NCBI RefSeq assembly: GCF_026151205.1
Contig: NC_087072.1
Coordinates: forward strand, 13,616,169-13,680,168
From: Bolinopsis microptera
Lineage: Eukaryota; Ctenophora; Tentaculata; Lobata; Bolinopsidae
Length of the DNA: 64,000 nt
Direction of reading: 5' to 3'
Shown here: piece after piece, positions 39,356 to 51,787 of the stretch
Layout: each line of letters opens with the position of its first letter
How positions within the stretch are numbered: position 1 is the first letter of the stretch
The notes under the pieces: model-generated
The model's input: only the letters and a program-made list of their open reading frames with translations
The model's database searches: none
Told to the model about the DNA's origin: nothing
Translations under genes and position numbers: made by a program

Positions 39356-40337
39356 TCAGTACCGCCAGCCAATCAAAATATTCATAAAAATAATTATAAT
39401 CTATGTGCAAGACCACTTTTAAAAGATTCTAAAAATAATAATATTTTAAAAATATGTCTAGTAAATTATGCTCCAGAGTTTCTAGCGTATATTATCAAGC
39501 AAATCCTCTGATGCCTCTACTAATTAATAGTGATCTTAACCGCCCATTCTAAATCGGTGCACTGTAGGATTTCTATATATCGTTATTTTGTTTTATTTTG
39601 ATGAATGACCAAAATACAATCTTACAATTTCTTTCAAAATTATCCTTGCGTTTCATTAAATCTGATTTAATAACTTAATAAATAATTAACATACGAAATT
39701 GTGCAATTAATGTAATTAGATACAGAACTAATTACTGATATTGAATATTAGAATGTCAATTAAAAATTATTGTTTACCAGAAAGCACGCCGCGCCGATAT
39801 GGAAAATTAAAACGTATTCAACGACAGCATAACTTAAACTCTTATATCAGAGCGTAGCAGTAAAAAGTGTACAAAATCACAATTTTATTTGTTGTTTTCC
39901 AATTCTCTTTGCGTTTTAAAACTGTTTCATTTTTTAGTCGATACTGTAAGAAGAAAGCAATTTCAGGCAAGCAGAACCACTTAAATTTGTAATCAAACCA
40001 AGACAAGGAAAAGTTGCATCAAGCAAGCACGTACATAGATGAAATTGCCAGAAGCAAAGACCGCTCGAAAGATGCATTGACCATACAGGGAGGAATTCGT
40101 ATTACAAACAATTCTAAATATTGGAATGTATAACTATGATAGCGTTTACTCAAAACACATATAGAATATAGATGCATATTGATACAGCTGTTTTTTTCGC
40201 TGTTAAATCTTCCGAGTTACTCCGCCCAGCTCGCCGGAGCTTGTTAATTTCTGACGAAAGTAAAGGAGGATGGAACCAGCTATAAATTTGTTAATTACTG
40301 TAAGATGTTTTCAAAATATCGCTTGAGAAAAAAACTT
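39356..40337 (+). repeat. Tandem segmental duplication, unit 1
   Basis: Begins at AGTACCGCCAGCCAATC and ends at TAATTACTGTAAGATG..GAGAAAAAAACTT. The same sequence restarts at 40338. Unit 1 keeps a ~95-bp stretch (about 40189-40284) that unit 2 lacks. It also has the uninterrupted site where unit 2 carries a MITE. Confidence 0.9.
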
Positions 40338-41708
40338 TTCAGTACCGCCAGCCAATCAAAATATTCATAAAAATAATTATAATATATGTGCAAGACCACT
40401 TTTAAAAGATTCTAAAAATAATAATATTTTAAAAATATGTCTAGTAAATTATGCTCCAGAGTTTCTAGCGTATATTATCGAGCAGATCCTCTGATGCCTC
40501 TACTAATTAATAGTGATCTCAACCGCCCATTCTAAATCGGTGCACTGTAGGATTTCTATATACCTTACAAGACATATTTATGGCGGCCTAATTTGCGACG
40601 ACCGAAATTTTGGCGGTCCGAAAATATGGCGAAATTGAACAAAAACCGTCAAATTTCGGACGTCACAGAAAATAAGGGTATTTTTCATCATTTTTTGTGA
40701 CAGTAAGCAGTAAGGAAATTTCTGAAATTCGGTAAAATCATGTTCAAACTTAGTCTGTATTAAGACTGTAAGACTTTCATGTTAGCACATACATGTATTT
40801 TAATGCAGATTTAAACTGTATTGCTTGACATTCAATTCGTCATTGGTGTAGTAATAATTTGTCCCAAGATGCCAGAATTTATTTATTTATTTTACTTGAT
40901 ATTACTTTTTAGAAACAAAATAAAGCAGTGAAGGCACAGTCATTGAAATAAGCTAAAAGATAATGCGACGGATTCTATTACGACGACCGAAATTTTGGCG
41001 GTCCGAAAATATGGCGAAATTTTCGGAAAACCGCCACATTTCGTACGTTATAGATATGTCTTGTAAGGTATCGTTATTTTGTTTTATTTTGATGGATGAC
41101 CAAAATACAATCTTACAATTTCTTTCAAAATTATCCTTGCGTTTTCTGATTTAATAACTTAATAAATAAACATACGAAATTGTGCAATTAATGTAATTAG
41201 ATACAGAACTAATTACTGATATTGAATATTAGAATGTCAATTAAAAATGTTTGTTTACCAGAAAGCACGCCGATATGGAAAATTAAAACGTATTTAACGA
41301 CAGCATAACTTAAACTCTTATATCAGAGCGTAGCAGTAAAAAGTGTACAAAATCAAAATTTTATTTGTTGTTTTCCAATTCTCTTTGCGTTTTAAAACTG
41401 TTTTATTTTTTAGTCGATACTGTAGGAAGAAAGCAATTTCAGGCAAGCAGAACCACTTAAATTTGTAATCAAACCGAGACAAGGAAAAGTTGCATCAAGC
41501 AAGCACGTACATAGATGAAATTGCCAGAAGCAAAGACCGCTCGAAAGATGCATTGACCATACAGGGAGGAATTCGTATTACAAACAATTCTAAATATTGG
41601 AATGTATAACTATGATAGCGTTTATTCAAAACACATATAGAATATAGATACATATTGATACAGTAATTACTGTAAGATGTTTTCAAAATATCGCTTGAGA
41701 AAAAAACT
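40338..41708 (+). repeat. Tandem segmental duplication, unit 2
   Basis: High-identity copy of unit 1 with a 506-bp MITE and its added TA, a few small deletions and scattered substitutions. No gene is contained in either unit. Confidence 0.9.
40563..41068. mobile_element. 506-bp MITE with TA target duplication
   Basis: Terminal inverted repeats CCTTACAAGACATAT and ATATGTCTTGTAAGG, flanked by TA at 40561-40562 and 41069-41070. The first duplication unit shows the exact empty site (TTCTATATATCGTT near 39571-39584), so the element plus one TA was added. Inside, a ~42-bp segment with CGACGACCGAAATTTTGGCG occurs twice as a direct repeat (about 40596 and 40980). There is no transposase. A TA duplication suits Tc1/mariner-type mobilisation, but other families also use TA. 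Confidence 0.93.
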
Positions 41709-42012
41709 TGATGAAAAATCAACAAAGGAGAGACAATAACAGTCGCGGTGTCTAATAGTGTTAGGTACGTTACTATTGTAAATAACTGATATTGAGACGT
41801 ACTGTTAAAATAGGCGACAGTAATACTGAATTGTATTTAATTATCTCAGCACGTAAGTAACACGTAGATTTCAATTCGTCAAACTCAAGCCAGTTTTACA
41901 CACAAGGTTAAAGGATTAATTTTATAACTCGATCGTACGAGACTGGCAACTTTTGAGAAGTCTGTGTTAGATATTTCAACAATCTCGTGGACATCTCGCG
42001 ATTCTGAACCAG

Positions 42013-45000
42013 TTAAGAGGCTTCAGTTTTCTGCTTTTTCTTCAGTATACTGGGTGGTGTAAAAGCTTGCCTTTTAGATCCAGTAAAAGGCTGTAGAGCG
42101 ACCTATAGATATAAGCAACAGTAAGTATATTATCTAAACCACAAACAAAGGAGCTTTTATTAGCTCAAATCATGAATTTCTTGGTGGTCAATCGAAGCGT
42201 ACTTAAGAAGCGTATTTATTCAACTATCAAGCAAACTTAAACTTAAAGAAACTATTATTATAAGCTTTTTATTTTATAAGGCTAAACAATACTCGTTCAA
42301 AAACCACTAAAATATGTATCACGTGAGTCTCATTCGATCGAGCAACCAGTAAAAACTAAAATTAACACGCATCGTGATTAAGTTCAGGTTTAAGTATGGT
42401 CTTCAGATTGTTCATGACCAATGAATATTAGCCATGGAAGATTAAACTTACGGTTGGATCGTATAGATGGACTGTACTCGTGCCAAATCGTAAGATGTTG
42501 CGACCTCCGTCGGTTTTAGCTCGTTTTCTCAAGAATTTGCTTTGTACGAAAGCTGATATCTGGTTTAACATGCGATCCAAGCTCGACTAAAAGAGAAAAT
42601 GTCTTATTATTAAAAAATAAACAAGCGTTTCCAGCACAACTTCAAATTAGGTTTTCAACCTGAGGTTGATGGAATCTTCATTTTATTAATCATTCTAATG
42701 GGTTAAAGCAGCTTCGTTTGAAAAAGGCTTATTTTACAAGTACTGTTACTAAGTTTAACGGCTCACCTCATCATCGGTATCAAGTTCATCAAGCTTATCC
42801 AGGCTCAGTCTTCGTTTCAAAGTCTGAGTGTCTATCCTTTTCAAAATTTTCACCAACTTGTCATTTTGAGTGTCTGCCTCATCATCAGTGATGTTTCCGT
42901 TTGCTGAATCAGCTTCTTTATCTTGTTTTGTGCCAGGTTTTGTTTCCAGCTTTGTATCAAGATTTGTTTCAGGTTTCGTCATGTCCAATTTGGTCTCAAG
43001 TATTTTATCCTTATAGGCTAATATCTCGATTTCGTTACATTCGAAATTATGGTTTTCTACTGAGCTTTTGTCCGAACCTTCTTTAAGATAAGGTTCCAGT
43101 CCCAGTGAGAGTCGTGAAGTTTGTCTAAACCTGAGAGGTTCTTTAGGAGCTGTACTTGGTTTAATGGGTCTAGTAGATATTGGTCTTACAGTTTTCACTG
43201 AAGTTGGTGATGATTTACTGAATGACTCCTCTGCACCTAAATTAGCTTCTGATGTATGGTATCTCTGTCGGGTGTTGTATCGAGGTGCAAAGGCTGAACC
43301 CCTGTCCGGATTCTTTCTCGGAACTAACTCTATCTTTTGAACTGAACTTCGCGTATGCTTGGAAGCCTCATCTCTTTCTACTTTCCTACATTCTATTACG
43401 TGAGATCTTGATGTAGATTGGTGTCTGTTATCTCCGTTATTTCTGCTATTTCTGTTATCTTTGTTATCTTTTTTATTTCTATTATTTCTGTTATCTCTGG
43501 AGTCTTCGTGGGTGTGGTCGTCAGTTTTAGACCGATGTACGAGCCTCACGCCTGATGATCGGTTTTGTGGTTTTCTTTGGATTCTTATTTCTTCTTCGAT
43601 ATCCTTAGTCATCACATTTGCTTCTGAAGATAACAAAGTTTGTTCAACAATACTTCGACAGATATAACAAGCAAACTGGCAAGCACAGCTAGAACAAACA
43701 ACTTAACTAAAACTTATCATGTTGTAGATCAAACATACCAGAGTCGCTCTGAGAAAGGTTTACTGTAACAGCAGATTCTCTGGGTGGTGACGGACCAGCA
43801 GTAGTGGGTACACAGTAATTTTCAGGGTGCCCACTGTTATGAACCGAGTCTATCCTCAGTTTAGCAAGACTATCCTCCAACTCTAAACACCTTGTTGAGT
43901 CCTTATCTCGGGTTCTGAGATACAGGTTTGATAATAATCAGCTGTTAAAAACAAATTCATTATATTCTCGCAAACTCATTTCAAGCAATATGCTTAATAA
44001 CCATTATATATTAAACAGAAGGGTCACCTTTTATCTCGAGTCTTGACAAGAGAAATGTCAGAAATACTACCAGCCCTCCGCTCAGCTCCTGTCATGGCAC
44101 TTCTCCTTCTTCTCCTTTCAACCCTCTCCTTGGCCTCCTGACACTCTGCATCCTGCTTGATGCGAAGTAGCTTGTTAGCCTGGAGATCCTGGTGACGTCT
44201 AGCTAGGTCTGATATCCCTGGCAGTTCTACATGGGATTTGTGTTTGTCTCTTCTGGACCTGTTCTTTCTTTCCACCTCGTTATAGTGGTAAACTAATCCT
44301 CTAATATCGGGCTGGTGGTCCGAGTTCAGTAGTTCTGAATGGTGAAAGGAGGAGTAATGCTTCTTCCTTTGAGATAGGTCTTTTTGGCCTGACTCTTTAG
44401 AAATGGAATAACTAGGTTGATCTAAATCACTATATTTTCTACCCCTGCCCTCTGCATGTCGACTGTTGCTAGGTCTAGAGGACCTGACTCTGAACTCGGT
44501 GTCTGCTTGCTTACTATCTCCCGTGCAGTTTGTTGTGTGAACTCGTTTTCTCAACTTGTGGTTCAGTTGGTTGGGCAGTGTTATTGATATGCTCCTTTTT
44601 ACCACTGTTAACGAGGTGTCTCCAGTCTTCTGATCGGAAGAAAGTTCTAGTTTATTTTTTTCCATGGTGTTAGAAGTTGTTTTCTGAATTCGATGTGTGC
44701 TGTGGTATCTTTTGGAGGTAAGTCGCAGATCACCGAGTGATGGTGAAGGATAATAAGAAAGTGCAGGTGTTGTCTTTGTTAAGTCTCCAGATAACTGAGA
44801 CTGCCTCTTTCTGCGTGAAACATGATCTTTGTTCATCTTCTTTTCCTCGTCTTTCTTTTTTATTTTGTTTATTTCATTCAGTTCTTTCGGCCGTCTGAAA
44901 TGGAATTCGGTAAGTTATAACGTCAGGACAGCATGTAACTATTTTTTAGTAGGGAATCGAACAATGTATTCATACGATAAAGATCTTCAAGCCGAGTTTC

Positions 45001-45346
45001 CGGCAGTATTTGATATAGTATTTTATAATATGCTGTTTATGTACTCGGATTCAAGATTTAGACTTTGTGAAGGTTTCCAGACATTATCTGTAGCGTCATC
45101 TGATGGAGCCGTCTCATCTCTAGACGGAGTTTTTATTTTGTGGTAAGAATCGTCCGATTTGCCTGAAGGAACGCAGGTTTATGATTTGAATTTTGCCTCA
45201 ACTATCAATCAAGTTTCATTCGAAAAAAGACAAAATCATTATCAGAGAATAATACATACGATATCAGCCGTATAAAGTACAAAATCTCAACCTGAGTTGA
45301 CTCTGCGTTCCCGACTACGATCCGTGTGAATGTGGCCCACTCTCAT
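42013..45346 (-). CDS. Unrecognised disordered, charged protein, seven exons
   Basis: Minus-strand exons: 45346-45292, 45162-45045, 44894-44028, 43914-43739, 43623-42767, 42586-42452, 42102-42013. All phases match, and ATG to TAA gives 765 aa; the second donor (GTACAT) is weak. Composition is Arg/Lys/Ser/Asp-rich throughout. There is a charged helix (ARRHQDLQANKLLRIKQDAE, then RVERRRRRS). An Asn/Arg/Asp run is encoded by a short tandem repeat at about 43425-43500. Short repeats of the type TKxETxLDTKLETK come before the acidic KRRLSLDKLDELDTDDE. The last two exons encode the most ordered-looking part: SSLDRMLNQISAFVQSKFL, ILRFGTSTVHLYDP, and a Lys-rich tail. No known domain recognised. The RF-x4-VH pattern loosely recalls PP1-binding segments, but this is weak. 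Confidence 0.75.
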
Positions 45347-45749
45347 ATTTTATGAGCTAATGTCTAGCATGATGAATCTGAAAACAACATACCGCTAAAA
45401 ACAACTTCGAAAGTAACGAGGAAATGCAAACCTTTTATTATAAGCACTATCTAATTAATAGTTTTCGGAGTAAATGTGGCTAATTAACAGCAGGGATGTG
45501 GTCATCTAGTGAAAATGTGCAAACATAACATTCTGGTCACTGGTGGAATTGTCTCTAATCAAGGATTTCAATTAGAAAATACCTGAAAAACAGTCCAATT
45601 TCATTGGCATTGGGTCTTATAAAACCAATGGATTAGAATACTGGTGGACCATACTTCTTCTAGCACTTGAAGTTGACAGCGATTAACTAATCAGCTTCCA
45701 ACATTGACCATTCTAAGTCACCAAGAATCACCGTAATGTACAGTATATA

Positions 45750-46010
45750 TACGATAAAAAGAAAAGGTACCACATAGCATACAAAGAAGGTGACAAGGTC
45801 TTGGTCCGGAAACCTTTATATCCTTCCATCAAACATTACCGTAAATTCAGAAACTGCTACAGTGGTCCATGGTGCACTAAGAAAGTCTTATCTCAACGGA
45901 ATTATTTAGTAGAACACTTCCATTACATTACTAAACAAATGGTAGTCCATTTCGATACTCTTAAACACATTCCGACTAACCTAAGGGGTAAGGGTATCCG
46001 ACCCACCTGA
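45750..46010 (+). pseudogene. Ty3/Gypsy-type integrase C-terminal fragment
   Basis: An 87-codon frame reads YKEGDKVLVRKP, then SGPWCTKKVLSQRNYLVE, then VVHFDTLKHI and a stop. This is the small C-terminal DNA-binding domain that ends LTR-retrotransposon polyproteins. The frame stops abruptly upstream, and the rest of pol is missing. Just after the stop, AAAAGGGGCGAAATG could be a polypurine tract before a 3' LTR. No second LTR was found to confirm this. Confidence 0.7.
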
Positions 46011-47690
46011 TAAAAGGGGCGAAATGCCAGATGTGAACGATACAGGTGATGTTTGGTACTCCTACCCTGCCCCCTCCAATCTCAATACCAATTAGTTTTA
46101 ATTAGTAGTACGACTCAGCAAGATGATGAAACAAGCGAGCACAACACGCTTAGGCTTTATCACTTAAGACCTAGAAGCAATATTGTATACACTAAATAAC
46201 TATGACAAACGTCGGAACCGGGAAATCAGGATAAAGACCTGGCTAAAGAGTTGAGAAGGCTCCCGTACCCACAGTACCTCTATAGTCTATAAGTCTATAA
46301 TAGTCTCCTATCAACTATATACTTTGTACGACCTCTGATATAACCGTAACATTTCTTAACCTCATCATGGGCGACGAGACATTTTACTAATCGCACTCGC
46401 TCTTCGCTAAAACAACTTCCAACCTAAATGGACAACTAAAATTTTAAATGATCCTTTAAATTATTTACTAAGAAGTTTTCCTTTAAGTTTAAAACGAAAA
46501 GTCACGAAAGTCTTATTCGTTTACCTAAACATTAAAATTGTGTATAAACTTTGTAATCTAAAAGGGCGCATAATGCCCCCTGGATGATCAGTGAGTCAAA
46601 TCACGTGATTAACTAAGCGTAAAAGTTTTTAATAAAGATAACGAATATTAAACGAAACGAAAGACGAATCGAATGATATTTATAACGTTAACTTATAATA
46701 CGAAAAACGAATACCAGTTAACAGTGTAAAATGAAGTTTGTACATTTTACACGCTTTTGACACGTTTATTTTAAACACGGGATTAACTAAGTGTTAACGA
46801 ACAGTAAGTGAAACGAAAGACGAGTCTAAATCGAATGTTTAACTACGATACAAGAGGCCGAGAGGCGAAAACTAGAAAATGGTGTAAAATGTTGTTCAAT
46901 TATATTCTACCCGTTTTTAGCAAGTTTTATGGTTTGTTGTGGTTTTGCATGTTTCTATATTCACGCTTTTATGTCTTTATATTACATGCTTTGAGACCCA
47001 ATTTGGACACGTATTTATCGTCTAACTTAGTTTATTTCAATTTCATTCAAAATTTTTAAATTATAAAGCTTGTTCTTTTATAATCCTAATAAATTTTACT
47101 AAATATATTGGAGGGTTTCAAATGTAGCTAAACTTCCGAGCGGAAGATTGTAGTTGTACAGTATTTAACTTTAGTGATTATTATAATACTAATATTTCAT
47201 GTTTTATTCCCGGACGGCTCCACTGCTCCAGCTAAACTCAAACTAATTCAACAAAGCATTTTCCACAATTCATAGCACCTCCCCCACGAATTCATTCACA
47301 CAACCCTTTTAAATAACAGCCTTCACCTTTCACAGTCATAACACCAACCAATCACTTTTGAGAAACACTAATCAAATGACACTCCCTTCACCTCCATAGC
47401 TGTCCGTGGCTCCGATTGTAAATATGTCAGATTTATCCGATTTGTAAGTTACGCATGAATTTGAGTTCAGTTCCCACATTCCAATAAAACCTTTGCTGAC
47501 TTTATCTTTCAAGAAATCAAACTAATTTAGCGTGTTTCATTTTGAACCAACCAACTCAGTAGTACCTCTACTAGTCCTCTAGATCCCGGTAAATAACAAC
47601 TTCTACAGTAACGTGTCAAAACAAATATGTTTCACCTCCCTAACCAGTATCCAGATTTATTGATCAACTGAATATCAAGGAGTAATATAT
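46011..47690. other. AT-rich spacer, possibly an LTR remnant
   Basis: May begin with the 3' LTR of the Gypsy fragment. A second purine-rich motif AAAGGGCGCATAATGCC lies at 46561. No gene recognised; the 83-codon frame at 46808-47059 lacks motifs. Confidence 0.3.
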
Positions 47691-49693
47691 GATCTTTGTG
47701 TCTACTGTCTACTATCACAGTGCTGGCAAGCACGACCGTTGCATTTATTGTGGGTATACTATGTTCCCCATTTACTATTATACCCCCTTTACTATTATAC
47801 CCCCTTTACTATTATACCCCTTTTACTATTATACCCCCTTTGGTACACGTTACAAGCCTCTTTTGTGCACGCGAAGCGTGCACTCCGGCCGGAGGCGGCG
47901 GCATTAAGACTCATCGGAAGTCGTTCAGCAGATTTATTTTTAGTTCAAAACATTCTAATTTGATGTCAAAGATGACAGGAATAAAAAATAGTTATGTTCA
48001 GATTTTTAAGAAATTTGCATAAAGTAGTATAAAATACTCGCCAGCACTGTTATACGAAATTCGGTAAAAAACCCAAAATCGCCATATTCAGGTGCCCTAA
48101 AAACCATGTTAAAATTGAGTTAGAGATCTGAAATTTTTCAGGGCGTCTAGACGTTGACCAAATTGACTGCAAAAAAAGTTTCAGGAGCATCGGGAAATGG
48201 GTTTTCTAGAACCCCTGTTTTACGACAGATTGTCGGGACATATACATACAGATATCACAATGCTGGCAAGCATAACCGTTGCCCTTATATTCACAACACT
48301 ATTTACCCCCTATACTATTATATCCCCTTTATTGTTTTCCAGGCATTAAGACTCATCGAAAGTAGTTCTGCAGGTATATTTAAGTTCAAAACATTCTAAT
48401 TCAATGTTAAAGATGACAGGAATAAGAAATAGTTATGTGGAGGTTTTTAAGAAATTTGCGCAAAATACGCGCCAGCATGTTATACGAAATTAGGTAAAAA
48501 ACCCAAAATCGCCATATTCAGGTGCCTTAAAAACCATGTTAAAATTGAGTTAGAGATCTGAAACTTTGCAGGGCGTCTAGACCTTGTCCAAATCGACTGT
48601 AAAAAAATTTCATGTTTCAGGAGTATCGGGAAGTGGGTTTTCTGGAACCCCTGTTTTACAACAGATTGTCGTGAAGCTATATATATATGTATGTATAGAC
48701 GCTTTTGCAGTAAATTGTAGCCTACATTTAAGTGTCCGTAGATTCAAAAGTATAAAAGATACAGTCATTTCGAACCACAGGTTTTAAAGATAATCGTTTA
48801 TACTTTAGTTTATTTTATATTGAAAAATAATTTATCGTCATCATCATCACTTGATTACGTCATCAATTTAAGTGTTTTTAAAACTTGATTTTTGACAAAA
48901 TAACAACTTTTCAAATCGATTTTACACCATTAAAAAGTAATTTTATTCAAAATCTGAGGACATTTTCATCTTAGATAATTGTTCAAGCATTCTGAAAATC
49001 TACCGGAAAAGTTTCCTACCTTACTCCTTCATAAAGATATTCGCTATTGAAGTTAGTGCTTTTTTGAAGAATAATTTTATAAAAACACAAAAGTTGTGAA
49101 TTAGTATTCTCTGGTGTTGGGCCATCCCTTGGGTTGTGGAGCTCAATTTTGCTTCCTAAAGGTCTAAATTGTGTTATAGGCTAGTTTTAAAGTTGAAAAT
49201 CGAAAAGTTGCACACGTGGGGACACGCCCAAATTCATTTAAAATAGCTAAAATCACTAAAAATTGTTATTTTCACGATTTTTACCAACTTTGGAGTCCCG
49301 TTGTGATCCAAGTTCTTTTTGAAATCTTCTGAAACTTTTCATGCTTATCAAACTATATATTAAATAACACTATGCAAAAATTTATGGTGATTCAATATTT
49401 TATGCGCACGCAACGTCCGCTCAAAGTTTGCACGTGCGAAAGGTGAGAATTTTGCTCATTCGTGATTTCGAATATATTCTGCTTTCCCACGATATTAAAA
49501 TGGCATTATATATGAATTTAATGCCAACTTGAATGAGTAAAAAGTGCTATATTCAGTCTGTTATTGACAGATATGCCTACCTAAACACAAGGAAACGTTT
49601 TCAAAGGTAAAATTTCGAAATCGTTGAAATTACCTCCTTATTAAGTTTCGACTGTGTAAATTATCCTGACATTATAATCAAAAAGAGATGATA

Positions 49694-50020
49694 TTTGACC
49701 AAAACCCATAATCATGGGTAGAGTGAACCGCTGCCAGTGTCTCTCTTTTCCAAACAAAAGAAAATGATATTAATTTGAGGAACCGTCCGCAAATGCAAAT
49801 TGATACCGAGAATGAAATCGGTCGCTCGCTTTTCCCATTCATTCACGGCTTACGTATTGTAATAAAGCTTATTGAATGGGAAAAGCGAGCGACCGATTTC
49901 ATTCTCGGTATCAATTTGCATTTGCGGACGGTTCCTCAAATTAATATCATTTTCTTTTGTTTGGAAAAGAGAGACACTGGCAGCGGTTCACTCTACCCAT
50001 GATTATGGGTTTTGGTCAAA
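49694..50020. repeat. Palindromic module P1
   Basis: Inverted arms of about 150 bp with nearly no centre. The arms read TTTGACCAAAACCCATAATC and its complement; compare TTTACC in the other two modules. Matching changes in both arms (such as GGTCAA at the end) suggest the arms are corrected against each other. Confidence 0.88.
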
Positions 50021-51064
50021 TACAGATATACATATATATTCAGGGATAGACGCTTTGCCAGTCAATTGTAGCCTGTATTTAAGTGTCCATAGATTCAAAA
50101 GTATAAAAGATACAGCCATTTCCGACCACAGGTCTTGCAAATAATTGTTTACACTTTAGTTTACATTGTATAACAAATTTATTTGACGTCATAAACACCC
50201 CTTGATGACGTCATCAAGTTAACCGTTTTTAAAACTTGATTTTTGACAAAGTAATAACTTTTAAAATTAATTTTAACCCATTAAGGAGTAATTTTATTCA
50301 AAATCTGAGGAAAATTTCATCTCAGATAATTGTTCAAGCATTCTGAAAATCTACCGGAAAGTTTTTCTAGCTTGCTCCTTCATAAAGATATTTGTCATTG
50401 AAGTTTGTGCTTTTTTGAAGAATGATTTTATAAAAACGTCAATTTTGCGATTTAGTATTCTTTGGTGTTGGGCCATGCCTTGGGTTGTGGAGCTCAGTTC
50501 TGCTTCCTATAGGTATAAATTGTGCATTAGGCTAGTTTTAAAGTTGAAAATCGAAAAGTTGCACACGTGGGGACACGCCCAAATTGATAGAAAATTGCTA
50601 AAATCACTGAAAATTGCTGTTTTCGTCATTTTCTGTCAACTTTAGAGTGCCGTTGTGATTACAGTTCTTCTTGAAATACTTTGAAACTTTGCATGCTTAT
50701 TAAGCTATATATAAAACAATTACATGCAAAAATTTACGGCGATTCAATATTGGATGCGCATGCAACGTCCGCTCAAAGTTTGCACGTGCGAAAGGTGAGA
50801 ATTTTGCTCATTCGTGATTTCCAACAAATTCTGCTTTGCCACGACAGTTTAATGTCATTATATATGAATTTAATGTCAACTTGAATGAGTATTAAGTGGT
50901 ATATTCAGTCAGTGATGGACCGATATGCTTACCTAAACACAAGGAAATGTTTTTAAAGGAAAAATTTCGAAATCGTTGAAACTTCCTCCTTATTATAATG
51001 AAGATATCAGTTTTTATTTCGACTTTATAAAGTACCCTGACATTATAATCAAAAAGAGATGATA

Positions 51065-51571
51065 TTTTACCAAAACCCATAATCATGGGTAGAGTGGACC
51101 GCTGCCAGTGTCTCTCTTTCCCAAACAAAAGGAAATGATATTAATTTGATTGACCGTTCTCAAATGCAAAATGATACCGAGAATGAAATCGGTCGCTCGC
51201 TTTTCCCATTCATTTACAATTGTAATAGATTAAGAAGAACTACCCAAAGGCAGCTGTACTCGGCAATAAAGATTCAATAAACTTCAGCTAATGCAATAAG
51301 TGATAACTACCACCCTTACCCCAAAATACTAGGTATCGACCCGAACGCAACCCAAACAGATTTTTACAGCATCTGATTGACATGTAATCAATCGAAAATT
51401 ATTACAATTCGTAAGCCGTGAATGAATGGGAAAAGCGAGCGACCGATTTCATTCTCGGTATCATTTTGCATTTGAGAACGGTCAATCAAATTAATATCAT
51501 TTCCTTTTGTTTGGGAAAGAGAGACACTGGCAGCGGTCCACTCTACCCATGATTATGGGTTTTGGTAAAAT
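51065..51571. repeat. Palindromic module P2
   Basis: Same arms as the 26182-26695 module. The ~200-bp centre is homologous to that of copy A but reversed relative to it. It ends 217 bp before the start codon of the next gene. Confidence 0.88.
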
Positions 51572-51787
51572 AAAAGCATATAATTAAATGCACTTATATT
51601 ATAATATTTTAAAAGTGTTTGTATCAAAAGTCTCCAGGATTATAATGTATTGAAGCCGTGCGGCTGCTACAAAAAATGAAACACTTCGTTTCCTTGTTTT
51701 TGTCTAATATGTTGGACTACTTTTATCAGAGTGAAAATTATCGTTTAAATGCTATTGTTTTCTGCATGATGATGAAACAAATTCCGC

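Larger units (their letters stand above)
47715..51571 (+). mobile_element. Composite palindrome-ended element, copy B, with internal tandem duplications
   Basis: Order: leader L1 (about 47715-48250), leader L2 (48255-48665), R1 (48650-49693), palindrome P1 (49694-50020), R2 (50021-51064), palindrome P2 (51065-51571). Copy A has one each of L, R and P, so copy B arose by duplicating the leader and the R+P block. L1 holds three to four 17-18-bp tandem units of CCCCTTTACTATTATA type. R2 is closer to copy A than R1 is. No transposase or other known enzyme is encoded. Confidence 0.8.
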
